From positions 186,001 through 250,000 of the forward strand of contig NZ_BOMZ01000015.1 of the NCBI RefSeq assembly GCF_016862455.1: a stretch of DNA of 64,000 nt, in the 5' to 3' direction. Shown here piece by piece: positions 28,563 to 36,161 of this stretch (position 1 is the first letter of the stretch; every line of letters starts with the position of its first letter). The translations under genes were made by a program, and so were the position numbers. The stretch comes from Actinoplanes utahensis. GTDB lineage: Bacteria > Actinomycetota > Actinomycetes > Mycobacteriales > Micromonosporaceae. The notes beneath the pieces were generated by a model. The model ran no database searches. It was not told the DNA's origin and saw only the letters and a list, made by a program, of their open reading frames with translations.

Positions 28563-28584
28563 CAGGGCGGTGTAACCCGCCCTG
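28563..28584 (+). terminator. Hairpin terminator after guaA
   Basis: CAGGGCGG and CCGCCCTG pair around TGTAAC, 24 bp past the stop codon. Confidence 0.65.
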
Positions 28585-28634
28585 AGCTGCGATTACTCGC
28601 CGTTATCCCACTGTCAGGAATTTGACAGATGTTC

Positions 28635-28662
28635 TTGAGAGGTAACATAAAGCGGGCAGAAT
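28635..28662 (+). promoter_or_regulatory. Promoter of the first tandem-Nudix gene
   Basis: TTGAGA (28635-28640), a 16-bp spacer and CAGAAT (28657-28662) are followed by 7 nt to GTG 28670, which predicts a leaderless transcript. A second TTGACA at 28622-28627 may provide another promoter. Confidence 0.55.
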
Positions 28663-28669
28663 GCCGCCC

Positions 28670-29617
28670 GTGACCCCCGCACTCGAACCGCTCCGCAGGA
28701 TCGCCGCCTACGCCGTCGCCCGTGACGGCGAAGGCCGCGTCCTCCTGGTCCGGGCCTCGTCCAAATCCGGCACTCCCGGAGTCTGGTCGCTGCCCGGCGG
28801 CGCCGTCGATCACGGCGAAGACCCCAACCACACCGTCGTCCGCGAGACCGCGGCGGAGACCGGGCTCTCCGTCGCCGTCTCGGGGCTCCAGGACGTGCTC
28901 GCCGACATGCGCTCGATGCCGCACCGCGGCGTCACCATCCACACCGACCGGCTGATCTACACCGTGTCGGTGCGCGGCGGCACCCTGATCGACCGGGTCG
29001 GCCACGCCACCGACCTGGCCCGATGGCTCACCCTGGAAGAAGCGGAGAAGCTCAAGCTCCGACCGTTCACCGCGGCCGCGCTCGGGCTCTCCGCCGCCTC
29101 CGCCGACCTGCGGCCCGAGGAGGCGCCGGTCTTCCCCTCGTTCTACGCCTACGAGGGGCCGGACGGGCTGCACCGGGCGCAACGGTTCGCGGCGTACGCG
29201 ATCGCCACCGACCCGTACCAGAACCTGCTCCTCACCCGGATCTCCGAGGGCTACCCGGGCGCCGGCTGCTGGCACCTGCCCGGCGGTGGCACCGACTACG
29301 GCGAACAGCCCGGCACCGCTCTGCTCCGCGAGCTCGTCGAGGAGACCGGGCAGGTGGGCCGCCTGATCGAGCTGCTCGGCGTGGCCAGCCACCGGGACGC
29401 CGCCTCGCTCGGCCCGGAGGGGTACCCGATCGACTGGCACGGCGTCCGGGCCTTCTACCGGGTCGTCGTCGACAAGCCGACCGAGGTCACCATCCACGAC
29501 GTCGGCGGCTCCACCTCCGAAGCCCGGTGGATGCCGCTCCAGCAGGTCGCCGGACTGGGGAGCGACCAGATCACCGAAGTGACCGCCGAGGCGCTGCGGG
29601 CGGCGCGGCTAATCTAG
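28670..29617 (+). CDS. Tandem-Nudix hydrolase, paralogue 1
   Basis: This 315-residue protein contains two Nudix domains in one chain, each about 140 residues. Nudix enzymes cleave nucleoside diphosphates linked to another group, using the box Gx5Ex7REUxEExGU. The first domain reads GAVDHGE...RETAAETG, with an alanine where the first metal-binding glutamate of EE is expected. The second, GGTDYGE...RELVEETG, is complete. I chose GTG 28670 on promoter spacing; ATG 28661 is an alternative. It lies directly before a paralogue of the same design, so the locus holds four Nudix domains. The substrate is unknown. Confidence 0.88.
   Translation: MTPALEPLRRIAAYAVARDGEGRVLLVRASSKSGTPGVWSLPGGAVDHGEDPNHTVVRETAAETGLSVAVSGLQDVLADMRSMPHRGVTIHTDRLIYTVSVRGGTLIDRVGHATDLARWLTLEEAEKLKLRPFTAAALGLSAASADLRPEEAPVFPSFYAYEGPDGLHRAQRFAAYAIATDPYQNLLLTRISEGYPGAGCWHLPGGGTDYGEQPGTALLRELVEETGQVGRLIELLGVASHRDAASLGPEGYPIDWHGVRAFYRVVVDKPTEVTIHDVGGSTSEARWMPLQQVAGLGSDQITEVTAEALRAARLI
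29610..29615 (+). promoter_or_regulatory. -10 box for a leaderless second Nudix transcript
   Basis: TAATCT lies 7 nt before GTG 29623 and overlaps the last codons of the preceding gene. Confidence 0.5.
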
Positions 29618-29622
29618 GACCG

Positions 29623-30516
29623 GTGAAGATCCTCAGACGGGCGGCGGCGTACGGAGTCTGCCGCTCCGCCACCGGAGACGTGCTGCTCACCCGCGGATCG
29701 GACGCCAGCGCGTTCCCCGGCGTCTGGTCCCTGCCCGGCGGCGGCATCGACCAGGGCGAGCACCCGGACGACACCGTCGTCCGGGAGTTCACCGAGGAGA
29801 CCGGCCTGGCCGTGCGGATCACCGGCGTCCGGACGGTGCTGGCCGACCTGGCCCGGCTCCCGGACGGCTCGGTCGAGCACACCGACCGGATCATCTACGA
29901 CGTCGAGGTGACCGGCGGCACACTGCGGCACGAGGCCGACGGCACGAGCGACCTCGCCGAGTGGATCACCTCCACCGAGGTGGCGGCCCGCCCGCTGCTG
30001 CCCTTCACCGCCGGTGTCCTCGGCGTCACCTTCGACACCGCCGGCCTGGGCGACGTGCCGGCCGGCGAGCCGGAGCGCACCGGGCGGGTGCAGCGGTTCG
30101 GAGCGTACGCGCTGGCCACCGACCCCGCCGGGCGGATCCTGCTGACCCGCATCGCCGAGGGATTCCCGGGTGCGGGACTGTGGCACCTGGCCGGCGGCGG
30201 CACCGACTTCGGTGAGACCCCGGAGCAGGCGCTGGCCCGCGAACTCTACGAGGAGACGTCCCAGAAGGGCCGGATCATCGGCCTGGCCGGCATCTCGCAC
30301 CGTTACGACCCGGCCGCCCTCGGACCCGAGGGCGTGCCGCTGGACTGGCACGTCATCCGGGTGGTGTACCAGGTCAGCGTGGACGAACCGGTCGCTGCGG
30401 CGGTCACCGAGGCGGCCGGCGGATCGACCGCGGAGGCCGCCTGGTTCACCCGTGAGCAGGCCCGCAACCTCCCGCTCACCGAACTGGCCCGGGATGCACT
30501 CGTCCGCACGGGCTAA
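29623..30516 (+). CDS. Tandem-Nudix hydrolase, paralogue 2
   Basis: This 297-residue protein is homologous over its length to the preceding one (shared AAYGV/AAYAV, PGVWSLPGG, RFGAYALATDP/RFAAYAIATDP, GAGLWHLAGGGTDFGE). Here the first Nudix box is complete (GGIDQGE...REFTEETGL), while the second ends RELYEETSQKG with the box glycine replaced by serine. The intact and altered boxes are therefore swapped relative to paralogue 1. It starts 5 bp after the previous stop. GTG 29623 was chosen because the conserved Nudix core begins at once. The two may form a hetero-oligomer; this is inference. Confidence 0.87.
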   Translation: MKILRRAAAYGVCRSATGDVLLTRGSDASAFPGVWSLPGGGIDQGEHPDDTVVREFTEETGLAVRITGVRTVLADLARLPDGSVEHTDRIIYDVEVTGGTLRHEADGTSDLAEWITSTEVAARPLLPFTAGVLGVTFDTAGLGDVPAGEPERTGRVQRFGAYALATDPAGRILLTRIAEGFPGAGLWHLAGGGTDFGETPEQALARELYEETSQKGRIIGLAGISHRYDPAALGPEGVPLDWHVIRVVYQVSVDEPVAAAVTEAAGGSTAEAAWFTREQARNLPLTELARDALVRTG

Positions 30517-30706
30517 AATCGTCGTAAGGAAGGTTGAGGACGCGTCCTTCGACAGGCGCGGGGAATGCGACAGGTGTCTCCCGTCGTTGCACCCCAGGAC
30601 TGTTCGCCCTCTCGCCAAGGCCGTCCGGCTGTGCGATGGTGTAACCCGCAATTTCGCCGGGCACATGTGTGACCGACGGAACAACCGAACTCCATGGAGG
30701 AAGCAC

Positions 30707-31669
30707 GTGCCGAGTACCCCTTGGCGCCGGCGTCGAACGACGGATAGTCCCCGTCCCGCCGGGCGTCGTTGGGCTGGCCGGCTGCGCCGCGGCGGGACTC
30801 TCGCGCGGCAAGCCCTGTTGGTTCGGGTGGGCCGCCGCTCCGCTGAGACCGGGCGGGCCGCGACCGCGACCCGAGCCGAGGTTCTTCACGTCGGATCCGA
30901 GCCGGTGCGGACGATCACCATTCCCGCGCCGGGGGTTCCTGTGGACGTGACCGTCGCCGAGTCCGACCCGGCGCCGGCTTCCATCCCCCTGCTTCCCGGT
31001 GAGCGCACCATGTCCCGCCGTGCGAGCTTCGCCCTCGTCAACGCCTGCACCCTGGCCAGCCTGGGCCTCGGCCTGATGGCGATCTTCCTGGCCATGGACG
31101 GCCAGGTCCGGATCGCCGCCGCGTTCCTGGTCGCCTGCGTCATCTTCGACGGCCTGGACGGCGCGCTCGCCCGCAAGCTCGGCGTCGCCAGCCCGTTCGG
31201 CGCGCAGATGGACTCCCTCGCCGACATGTGCTCGTTCGGCCTCGCCGCGCCCGTGGTGGTCTACGCCTCCCTCGCCGACGAGGTGCCCCCGGCCGCCGCC
31301 GCCGTCGCCACCGCCCTGGTGGCCGGATGCGCCGCGATCCGGCTGGCCCGCTTCAACGTCTCACCGAAGGACGGCCGCTTCTTCTGCGGCGTCCCCACCA
31401 CGATGGCCGCCGCGGTCCTGGCCCTCACCGTGCTGATCGGCCTGCCGCTGCCCGGCATGGTCCTGCTGGCCGGCGTGACGCTGCTCGCTTTCGCGATGGT
31501 CTCCAGCTTCCCCTACGCGAAACTGGCCCGCCTGATGAAGCTGCCGCCGTGGCTGTGGCTGCTCCCGATCGTCGGCGCCCTGATCGAGCCCCGCATGACT
31601 TTCGTCCTCATCGTCGCGACGTACCTGTTCAGCGGCCCGGTCCTCTGGATGCGCGCCAAGCGCGCCTGA
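30707..31669 (+). CDS. pssA: CDP-diacylglycerol-serine O-phosphatidyltransferase
   Basis: This 320-residue membrane enzyme makes phosphatidylserine from CDP-diacylglycerol and serine. The CDP-alcohol phosphotransferase signature DG-x2-AR-x8-G-x3-D-x3-D is visible as DGALAR...G...D...D in FDGLDGALARKLG and QMDSLADMCSFG. It has about eight hydrophobic segments after residue 105. The first 100 residues are an Arg/Pro-rich, probably disordered extension. The GTG at 30707 has a very strong GGAGGAAG site, so the extension is likely real; a later start near MSRRASFALVNA would give the usual core. psd, the next step of the pathway, lies tail-to-tail with it about 0.9 kb away. Confidence 0.9.
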   Translation: MPSTPWRRRRTTDSPRPAGRRWAGRLRRGGTLARQALLVRVGRRSAETGRAATATRAEVLHVGSEPVRTITIPAPGVPVDVTVAESDPAPASIPLLPGERTMSRRASFALVNACTLASLGLGLMAIFLAMDGQVRIAAAFLVACVIFDGLDGALARKLGVASPFGAQMDSLADMCSFGLAAPVVVYASLADEVPPAAAAVATALVAGCAAIRLARFNVSPKDGRFFCGVPTTMAAAVLALTVLIGLPLPGMVLLAGVTLLAFAMVSSFPYAKLARLMKLPPWLWLLPIVGALIEPRMTFVLIVATYLFSGPVLWMRAKRA

Positions 31670-31679
31670 CCCCATCACC

Positions 31680-31720
31680 ACGGCGAAGGCCGCCTCCCTC
31701 AGGGAGGCGGCCTTCGCCGT
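31680..31720 (+). terminator. Strong hairpin after pssA
   Basis: ACGGCGAAGGCCGCCTCCCT and its exact reverse complement are separated by a single C, giving a 41-base near-perfect palindrome 11 bp past the stop. Confidence 0.85.
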
Positions 31721-31817
31721 GCACGCTTCCGGTCTGCCCGTGGGCGCGGTCTGCCCACTGCATGGACCATGCTTTCGTACGCACGTCGCCGCCCCCGAAC
31801 GCATCGATCCCGTTCCG

Positions 31818-31955
31818 TCCGCTCCGCGCGAGGCAGGCCCGCCTTACGGCCGAAACGCGCCTTACGGGCGTTGCGCCGGGTTGGCCTCCGCTCCGCGCGA
31901 GGCAGGCCCGCCTTACGGCCGAAACGCGCCTTACGGGCGTTGCGCCTGGGTGGCC
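31818..31955. repeat. 69-bp tandem duplication
   Basis: Copies start at 31818 and 31887 (TCCGCTCCGCGCGAGGCAGG at both) and are almost identical through GCGTTGCGCC. A third partial copy begins at 31956 with TCCGCTGCGCGG. Confidence 0.88.
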
Positions 31956-32366
31956 TCCGCTGCGCGGCGCCGGCCAGTGGGCCAGTGCTGGCCAGTGCCG
32001 GCTAGTGGGCCAGTGCCGGCCGGGGGCGAGGGTGAGTGGGGTGGTCCCGGTGGGGCGGTGGGCGCGGTCAGTGCCGACTGGTTCTCTGTGCTGTCCCTGC
32101 TGACCAATTGCTTGCCCGCCGGTTGTCGATCTTGTGGGGTTGTGGTGAACCGGTTCGCCCGAAACTCACCGATCTCGCGCGTGAGGGGTGTCTCCGTCGC
32201 GGGCGGGCGGGTTTTTGTCCGCTGGGTTGGATCCGGTGAGCGCGTGGTGGCGCGGGCAGCGCAATCTCCCCATCGACAGGGGCCGGCGAATTGGCCAGCA
32301 GGGTCTGTGCTGTCCCCACGTCGGGAGAGCGGAGAGATCCAGGTCGGAACAGCAAAGAACCAGCCG

Positions 32367-32481
32367 GAACCACCGCGACCATCCGGGACCACCGCGACCA
32401 TCCCGGGCCGCCGCGGGCAGTCGGGGCCGCCGCGGGCAGTCGGGACCACCGCGAGCAGCCGGAACCACCGCTACCATCCGG
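32367..32481. repeat. Imperfect 18-20 bp tandem repeats
   Basis: Six units have the pattern GGACCACCGCGACCATCCG, with variants GGGCCGCCGCGGGCAGTCG and GGACCACCGCGAGCAGCCG. They read as low-complexity Gly/Arg/Pro in every frame, which does not support coding. Confidence 0.7.
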
Positions 32482-32521
32482 GACCAGCCGGATGGTCGCC
32501 TTACGGCCCCCGGGTCGGCGG

Positions 32522-32568
32522 CCGCCTCGCGCCGGAGCCACGGGGAGGTGTGGCTGCGGTTGAGGCGG
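32522..32568 (-). terminator. Nested hairpin after psd
   Basis: The outer arms CCGCCTC/GAGGCGG and the inner arms AGCCAC/GTGGCT begin 26 bp beyond the psd stop on the minus strand. Confidence 0.55.
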
Positions 32569-32593
32569 CCGGCGGCGTACCGGAGAAGGGTTG

Positions 32594-33841
32594 TCAGCTC
32601 TTCCAGCGGGCGATGACCGTCGAACCGCCGACGACGCGTTCGCCGACCGACACCAGGGCCTCGGCCTCGTCGGCGGGGAGGTAGACGTCGGTGCGGGAGC
32701 CGAAGCGGATCAGGCCGTAGCGCTCGCCCTTGGCCAGCAGGGTGCCGACCGGGGCCCGCTGCACGATCCGGCGGGCGATCAGACCGGTCCGCTGGGCGAC
32801 GACGACAGTGCCGCGGGCGGTGTCCAGGACCGTGTAGGCGGCCACGTTGTGCTCGGCCGCGGCGGTCGCGGCGTTGGCGTAACCACCCTCCTCGACGAAG
32901 TAGTCGGCGACCCGGCCGGCCACCGGCGCCCGGTTGACGTGCACGTCGAAGACCGACAGGAAGACCGCGATGCGCAGGAACTCGCCGGGGCCGAACCGGT
33001 CGTCGCGCAGCCGCTCCACCGAGAGGACCTTGCCGTCCGCGGCGGAGGCGATGGCCGACGGGTCGGTGGGGACGTCCCGCTCCGGGTCGCGGAAGAAGGC
33101 GGCGACCGGGGCGGCGGCGACCGCGGGGATCAGCCACAGCTTCGACTTCGGCCGGGCGCGGCGGGCCAGCGCGGCCAGACCGAGCGCGATGCCGGCGGCG
33201 GCGACACCGTTGGAGTCGATGTGCATGGTGCGGGTCAGTGGCACGCTCGACGTCCGGTAGGCGGGGGCGACCGCGGAGGCGGTCGACACCTCGGCCGGGC
33301 TGAAGCGGAGCTTGTGGATCCGCAGCGGCGGCTGGTTACGGACCACCAGGTCGGAGCCGACCCCGAAGAGGGCGCCCTGGCGGAAGAGCTCGGCGGCGGC
33401 GCCGGCGGTGCGGCCCGGGCCGGCGGGCACGGCCACCGAGAGGACGGCGCCGTCGGCGAGGTACTTGCCGAGCCGGTCGATCAGGGTGCGGGTCTCCTCG
33501 GCGGTGCCGGTCAGCGGCTCCCCGAGGATCACCACGTCGGCGGGCTGGGCCTCGTCGAGGGACTCGAGAACTTTCACCCGGTCGGCGACCCAGCTGCCCA
33601 GGCCGGAGATGTGGCCGCGGAGCAGGTCGGTGCTGCTGTTGTCACCGGGAATCAGGGTGAGGGTGTCGCCGGGCAGCAACGCCTCGACGACGGCGGCCAC
33701 CACGGCCGAGGCGTGGTCGGCGCCGACCAGCAGAGCGGACGTTGCCGCGTTCTGCCGGGCGAACTCGGCGGTCAGGGCGCGGGCGGCCCGGGCGCCCACG
33801 CCGGGGACGGGCGCGACGGAAACGGTCGGAAACGCGGTCAT
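32594..33841 (-). CDS. psd: Phosphatidylserine decarboxylase with N-terminal methyltransferase-like domain
   Basis: This 415-residue protein is about twice the length of short-form Psd. The C-terminal 210 residues are Psd: a hydrophobic anchor (AGIALGLAALA; LWLIPAVAAAPVAAFF), FFRDPERDVP, ADGKVLSV, FLSVFDVHVNRAPVAG and the self-cleavage site GGST (Ser about 407), which yields the pyruvoyl cofactor. The N-terminal 190 residues resemble a class I methyltransferase fold (SALLVGADHASAVVAAVVEAL, DVVILGEPLTGT, LADGAVLSVAVPAG) but the glycine motif is weak, so activity is uncertain. Psd turns phosphatidylserine into phosphatidylethanolamine at the membrane. It is probably leaderless. Confidence 0.88.
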   Translation of the reverse strand: MTAFPTVSVAPVPGVGARAARALTAEFARQNAATSALLVGADHASAVVAAVVEALLPGDTLTLIPGDNSSTDLLRGHISGLGSWVADRVKVLESLDEAQPADVVILGEPLTGTAEETRTLIDRLGKYLADGAVLSVAVPAGPGRTAGAAAELFRQGALFGVGSDLVVRNQPPLRIHKLRFSPAEVSTASAVAPAYRTSSVPLTRTMHIDSNGVAAAGIALGLAALARRARPKSKLWLIPAVAAAPVAAFFRDPERDVPTDPSAIASAADGKVLSVERLRDDRFGPGEFLRIAVFLSVFDVHVNRAPVAGRVADYFVEEGGYANAATAAAEHNVAAYTVLDTARGTVVVAQRTGLIARRIVQRAPVGTLLAKGERYGLIRFGSRTDVYLPADEAEALVSVGERVVGGSTVIARWKS

Positions 33842-33847
33842 CCAGCG

Positions 33848-33853
33848 AGCATA
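33848..33853 (-). promoter_or_regulatory. -10 box for a leaderless psd transcript
   Basis: TATGCT on the minus strand lies 6 nt before the ATG at 33841; no ribosome site is seen. Confidence 0.55.
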
Positions 33854-34031
33854 TTGCCCCGCACATGGGAGAGTCCTGCGTGGGCGGGGGCCAGAGTTCC
33901 GTCTCGCGGATCCCTCAGGGCTCCGTAAGACGGGAACCAGGCGGGAAAGCCGCCGGCTTCGGGGTCCCGACCTTGGGTGGACCTCGGCCGCTGTTCGCGC
34001 CCGAAGCCCACACGGTCGAAAGCCGGGGCCG

Positions 34032-34379
34032 CTAGTCCTTGGCGGGACGCTGGGCCGTCGAGTGCTCGCGGTCGAACTTGTCGGCCGGGTCGTCCAGCAG
34101 CTCGCGGACGATCGCGGCGTGCATCTCCGGGGGCAGATCGCCGGGGGTCCCGGTGGTTGCGGAGGCCGGGACCGGCGCCGGGACGGGCGTCTCGCGCCGG
34201 CCGGACCGGATGGCGCCGAACAGGCCGATCACCCCGAAGAAGATCAGTCCGCCGGCCACGATCCAGCCCACCGCCGGCAGCTCGAGGGTGATCACCTGGG
34301 AGATCGCCCACCAGAGCGCGACGGTCAGGAAGATCAGCCCGAAGCTGAGGGACACCCCGTCCATCCGGTGCGGTTTCAT
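34032..34379 (-). CDS. Small two-helix membrane protein
   Basis: I do not recognise this 115-residue protein. It has two hydrophobic segments (about residues 10-30, SLSFGLIFLTVALWWAISQV, and 37-57, VGWIVAGGLIFFGVIGLFGAI) and then an acidic, Pro-rich cytoplasmic-type tail. The start overlaps the stop of the upstream PspC gene by ATGA, so the two are translationally coupled and probably act together in the envelope. A stress-related role is suggested only by that context. Confidence 0.7.
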   Translation of the reverse strand: MKPHRMDGVSLSFGLIFLTVALWWAISQVITLELPAVGWIVAGGLIFFGVIGLFGAIRSGRRETPVPAPVPASATTGTPGDLPPEMHAAIVRELLDDPADKFDREHSTAQRPAKD

Positions 34380-36031
34380 CGGATCACCTCCAGGTTGCCG
34401 GCCTCGACGCGGATGTCGAGGGCGAGCTTGCCGTCGTCAGTGCCCTGCGCGCCGTTGTCGGCGACCTCCCGGGGCGAGCTGTCGTTGAACTCCTCGCCGA
34501 AGAGGACCATGCGGCCGCCGTCGACCCCGGCCGAGACGGTCGCGTCGACATCCGGCGGGAGCAGGATCTTGAGCTGGCCGAGCTCCATGGTGACGCCGAT
34601 GCTCTGGCTCTGCTTGTCGAAGTCGACGGCACGCAGGTCGAGGGTGACGTTGCCGATGTCGAAGTCGTACTGGTCGGCGACGGCGGCGAGCGTGGTCGGG
34701 CGGTAGACGCTGGGCGTCCAGTCCTCGCCGAAGCGCTCCAGCCCGGAGGAGACGCCCAGTGCGAAGCTGAGCACCACGGCCAGCGCGATCAGCCCGCGGG
34801 CCCGGCCGAACCAGGTGCCGACGATCAGGCCGAGAGCGGTGGTGACCAGGGCCGCCGCGAAGTAGGCGGAGATGTCCACGTCCAGGCCGCTCATGTCGAG
34901 CAGGCCGACCAGGCCGGTCACCATGACGACGGCGAAGAAGGTGAGGCGGCCCAGGATCGAGCGCTCCTTCGGCGGCTTCGGCGGTTTCTGCGGGGCGGGC
35001 GGCGGAGGCGGCGGCGGGGTGGGCCCGGCGAACGGCCCGTGCGGGGCGAACGGCGGGCGGAACCCCCCGGCCGGCGGGGCGGGCGGCGGAGGCGGGATGT
35101 AGGCGGGCGGGGTGTAGGCCGGTGGCGTGTAGGCCGGCGGCGGCGTGGGCGTGCTCACCGGTTCAGCGGCCGGTGCGGCCGGGGCCGGCGCGGTGAACGC
35201 CATCGTCGGCTCGTCGGCCGCCGGACCCGGACCCGGAGCCGGGCCCGAGGACGGTGATGCTGCCGGTGCGCCCGGAAACGAGGGCGCGCCACCCCGCTTG
35301 ATCAGCAGGAACGCGCCGAGGATGACGGCCGCGGCGAGCATGCTGGCGCGGGCGCCGGAGTTGACGATGAAGGCGAAGGTGATCAGCGCGGCGGCGCCGA
35401 GCAGCACCACCGACAGCGGCGCCATCCCGGACTGGCCCTTGCCGAGCAGCGACTCGACTGGGGAGGCGGAGTCGCCGTCGGACGGGATGATCAGCCAGCC
35501 GATCAGATAGAGCAGGACACCGGTGCCGCCGAGGACGCCGAGCACGGCGAGCAGCACCCGCCAGAGCACCGGGTCGGTGTTGGTGGCCCTGCCGAGGGCG
35601 CCGCAGACGCCTGCCACGTAACGGCCGTGGCGGGGGCGGACCAGTTGCTGGCGGGCCCAGGCCGCGGAGGCGGCGGAGACCCAGGGCGGCACGCCGGATC
35701 CCGGCGGGAAACCGGGACCGGCCTGACCGGGGCCTGAATGACCCGCACCGGGCTGACCCGCACCAGGATGATCAGGGCCGGGATGACCCGCACCAGGATG
35801 GTCAGGGCCGGGATGACCCGCACCGGCCTGGCCGTGACCGGGCTGATCGGGACCGGCCTGGCCGTGACCGGGCTGATCGGGGCCGGGCTGATCGGGGCCG
35901 GGCCGGGCCGGATCCGGCTGGCCTGGGGAGGGCTGATCGGCGGTGGTGGGAGAAGCGGAAGGTGCCGGCGCGTCCTGCGGACCGGCACCCGGCGTGGAAG
36001 GCCCGCGGGGTTCGGCAGCTTCGTCGTTCAT
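34376..36031 (-). CDS. PspC-domain membrane protein with collagen-like repeats
   Basis: This 551-residue protein begins with a disordered stretch rich in Gly-Pro-Asp/His/Gln (43-107, including PDQPGHGQAG twice). A PspC domain follows (about 130-185: RPRHGRYVAGVCGALGRATNTD and a membrane helix), then further membrane helices, a long proline-rich segment (about 265-370) and two more helices. The soluble C-terminus of about 130 residues resembles the beta-strand toast-rack region (GNVTLDLRAVDFD, LGQLKILLPPDVDATV) seen in LiaF-like sensors. It is divergent from a PspC-type kinase, so it probably modulates that two-component system. The start at 36031 is inferred from composition; the frame is open further upstream. 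Confidence 0.82.
   Translation of the reverse strand: MNDEAAEPRGPSTPGAGPQDAPAPSASPTTADQPSPGQPDPARPGPDQPGPDQPGHGQAGPDQPGHGQAGAGHPGPDHPGAGHPGPDHPGAGQPGAGHSGPGQAGPGFPPGSGVPPWVSAASAAWARQQLVRPRHGRYVAGVCGALGRATNTDPVLWRVLLAVLGVLGGTGVLLYLIGWLIIPSDGDSASPVESLLGKGQSGMAPLSVVLLGAAALITFAFIVNSGARASMLAAAVILGAFLLIKRGGAPSFPGAPAASPSSGPAPGPGPAADEPTMAFTAPAPAAPAAEPVSTPTPPPAYTPPAYTPPAYIPPPPPAPPAGGFRPPFAPHGPFAGPTPPPPPPPAPQKPPKPPKERSILGRLTFFAVVMVTGLVGLLDMSGLDVDISAYFAAALVTTALGLIVGTWFGRARGLIALAVVLSFALGVSSGLERFGEDWTPSVYRPTTLAAVADQYDFDIGNVTLDLRAVDFDKQSQSIGVTMELGQLKILLPPDVDATVSAGVDGGRMVLFGEEFNDSSPREVADNGAQGTDDGKLALDIRVEAGNLEVIR
35711..35905. repeat. Short in-frame repeats coding the collagen-like stretch
   Basis: Related 15-30 bp units around CCGGGATGACCCGCACC and GGGCTGATCGGGACCGGCC recur within the PspC gene. 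They encode residues 43-107 and may vary in number between strains. Confidence 0.75.
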
Positions 36032-36161
36032 GCTTCGATCCTGCTCGCGGCCACACCCCACCCGCTTCCGGAACCGACCCTGAGGCCACCCTGAGATATC
36101 GACCCCGGGTACCGGGGAAACCCCCGTGGCACCGCCTTCCGCGACGTGTGACGATCGGAGG

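Larger units (their letters stand above)
31670..32593. other. Gene-free, repeat-rich gap between pssA and psd
   Basis: Neither strand carries a convincing gene in this 924-bp gap. It holds the pssA terminator, a 69-bp tandem duplication, short GGCCAGTG repeats at about 31971-32024, a set of about 19-bp repeats and a nested hairpin next to psd. Confidence 0.75.

Noticed and set aside
31719-32684. 321-codon plus-strand ORF after pssA
   Set aside because: It is assembled from the 69-bp and 19-bp repeats and overlaps the end of psd; there is no domain, no ribosome site and an atypical composition.
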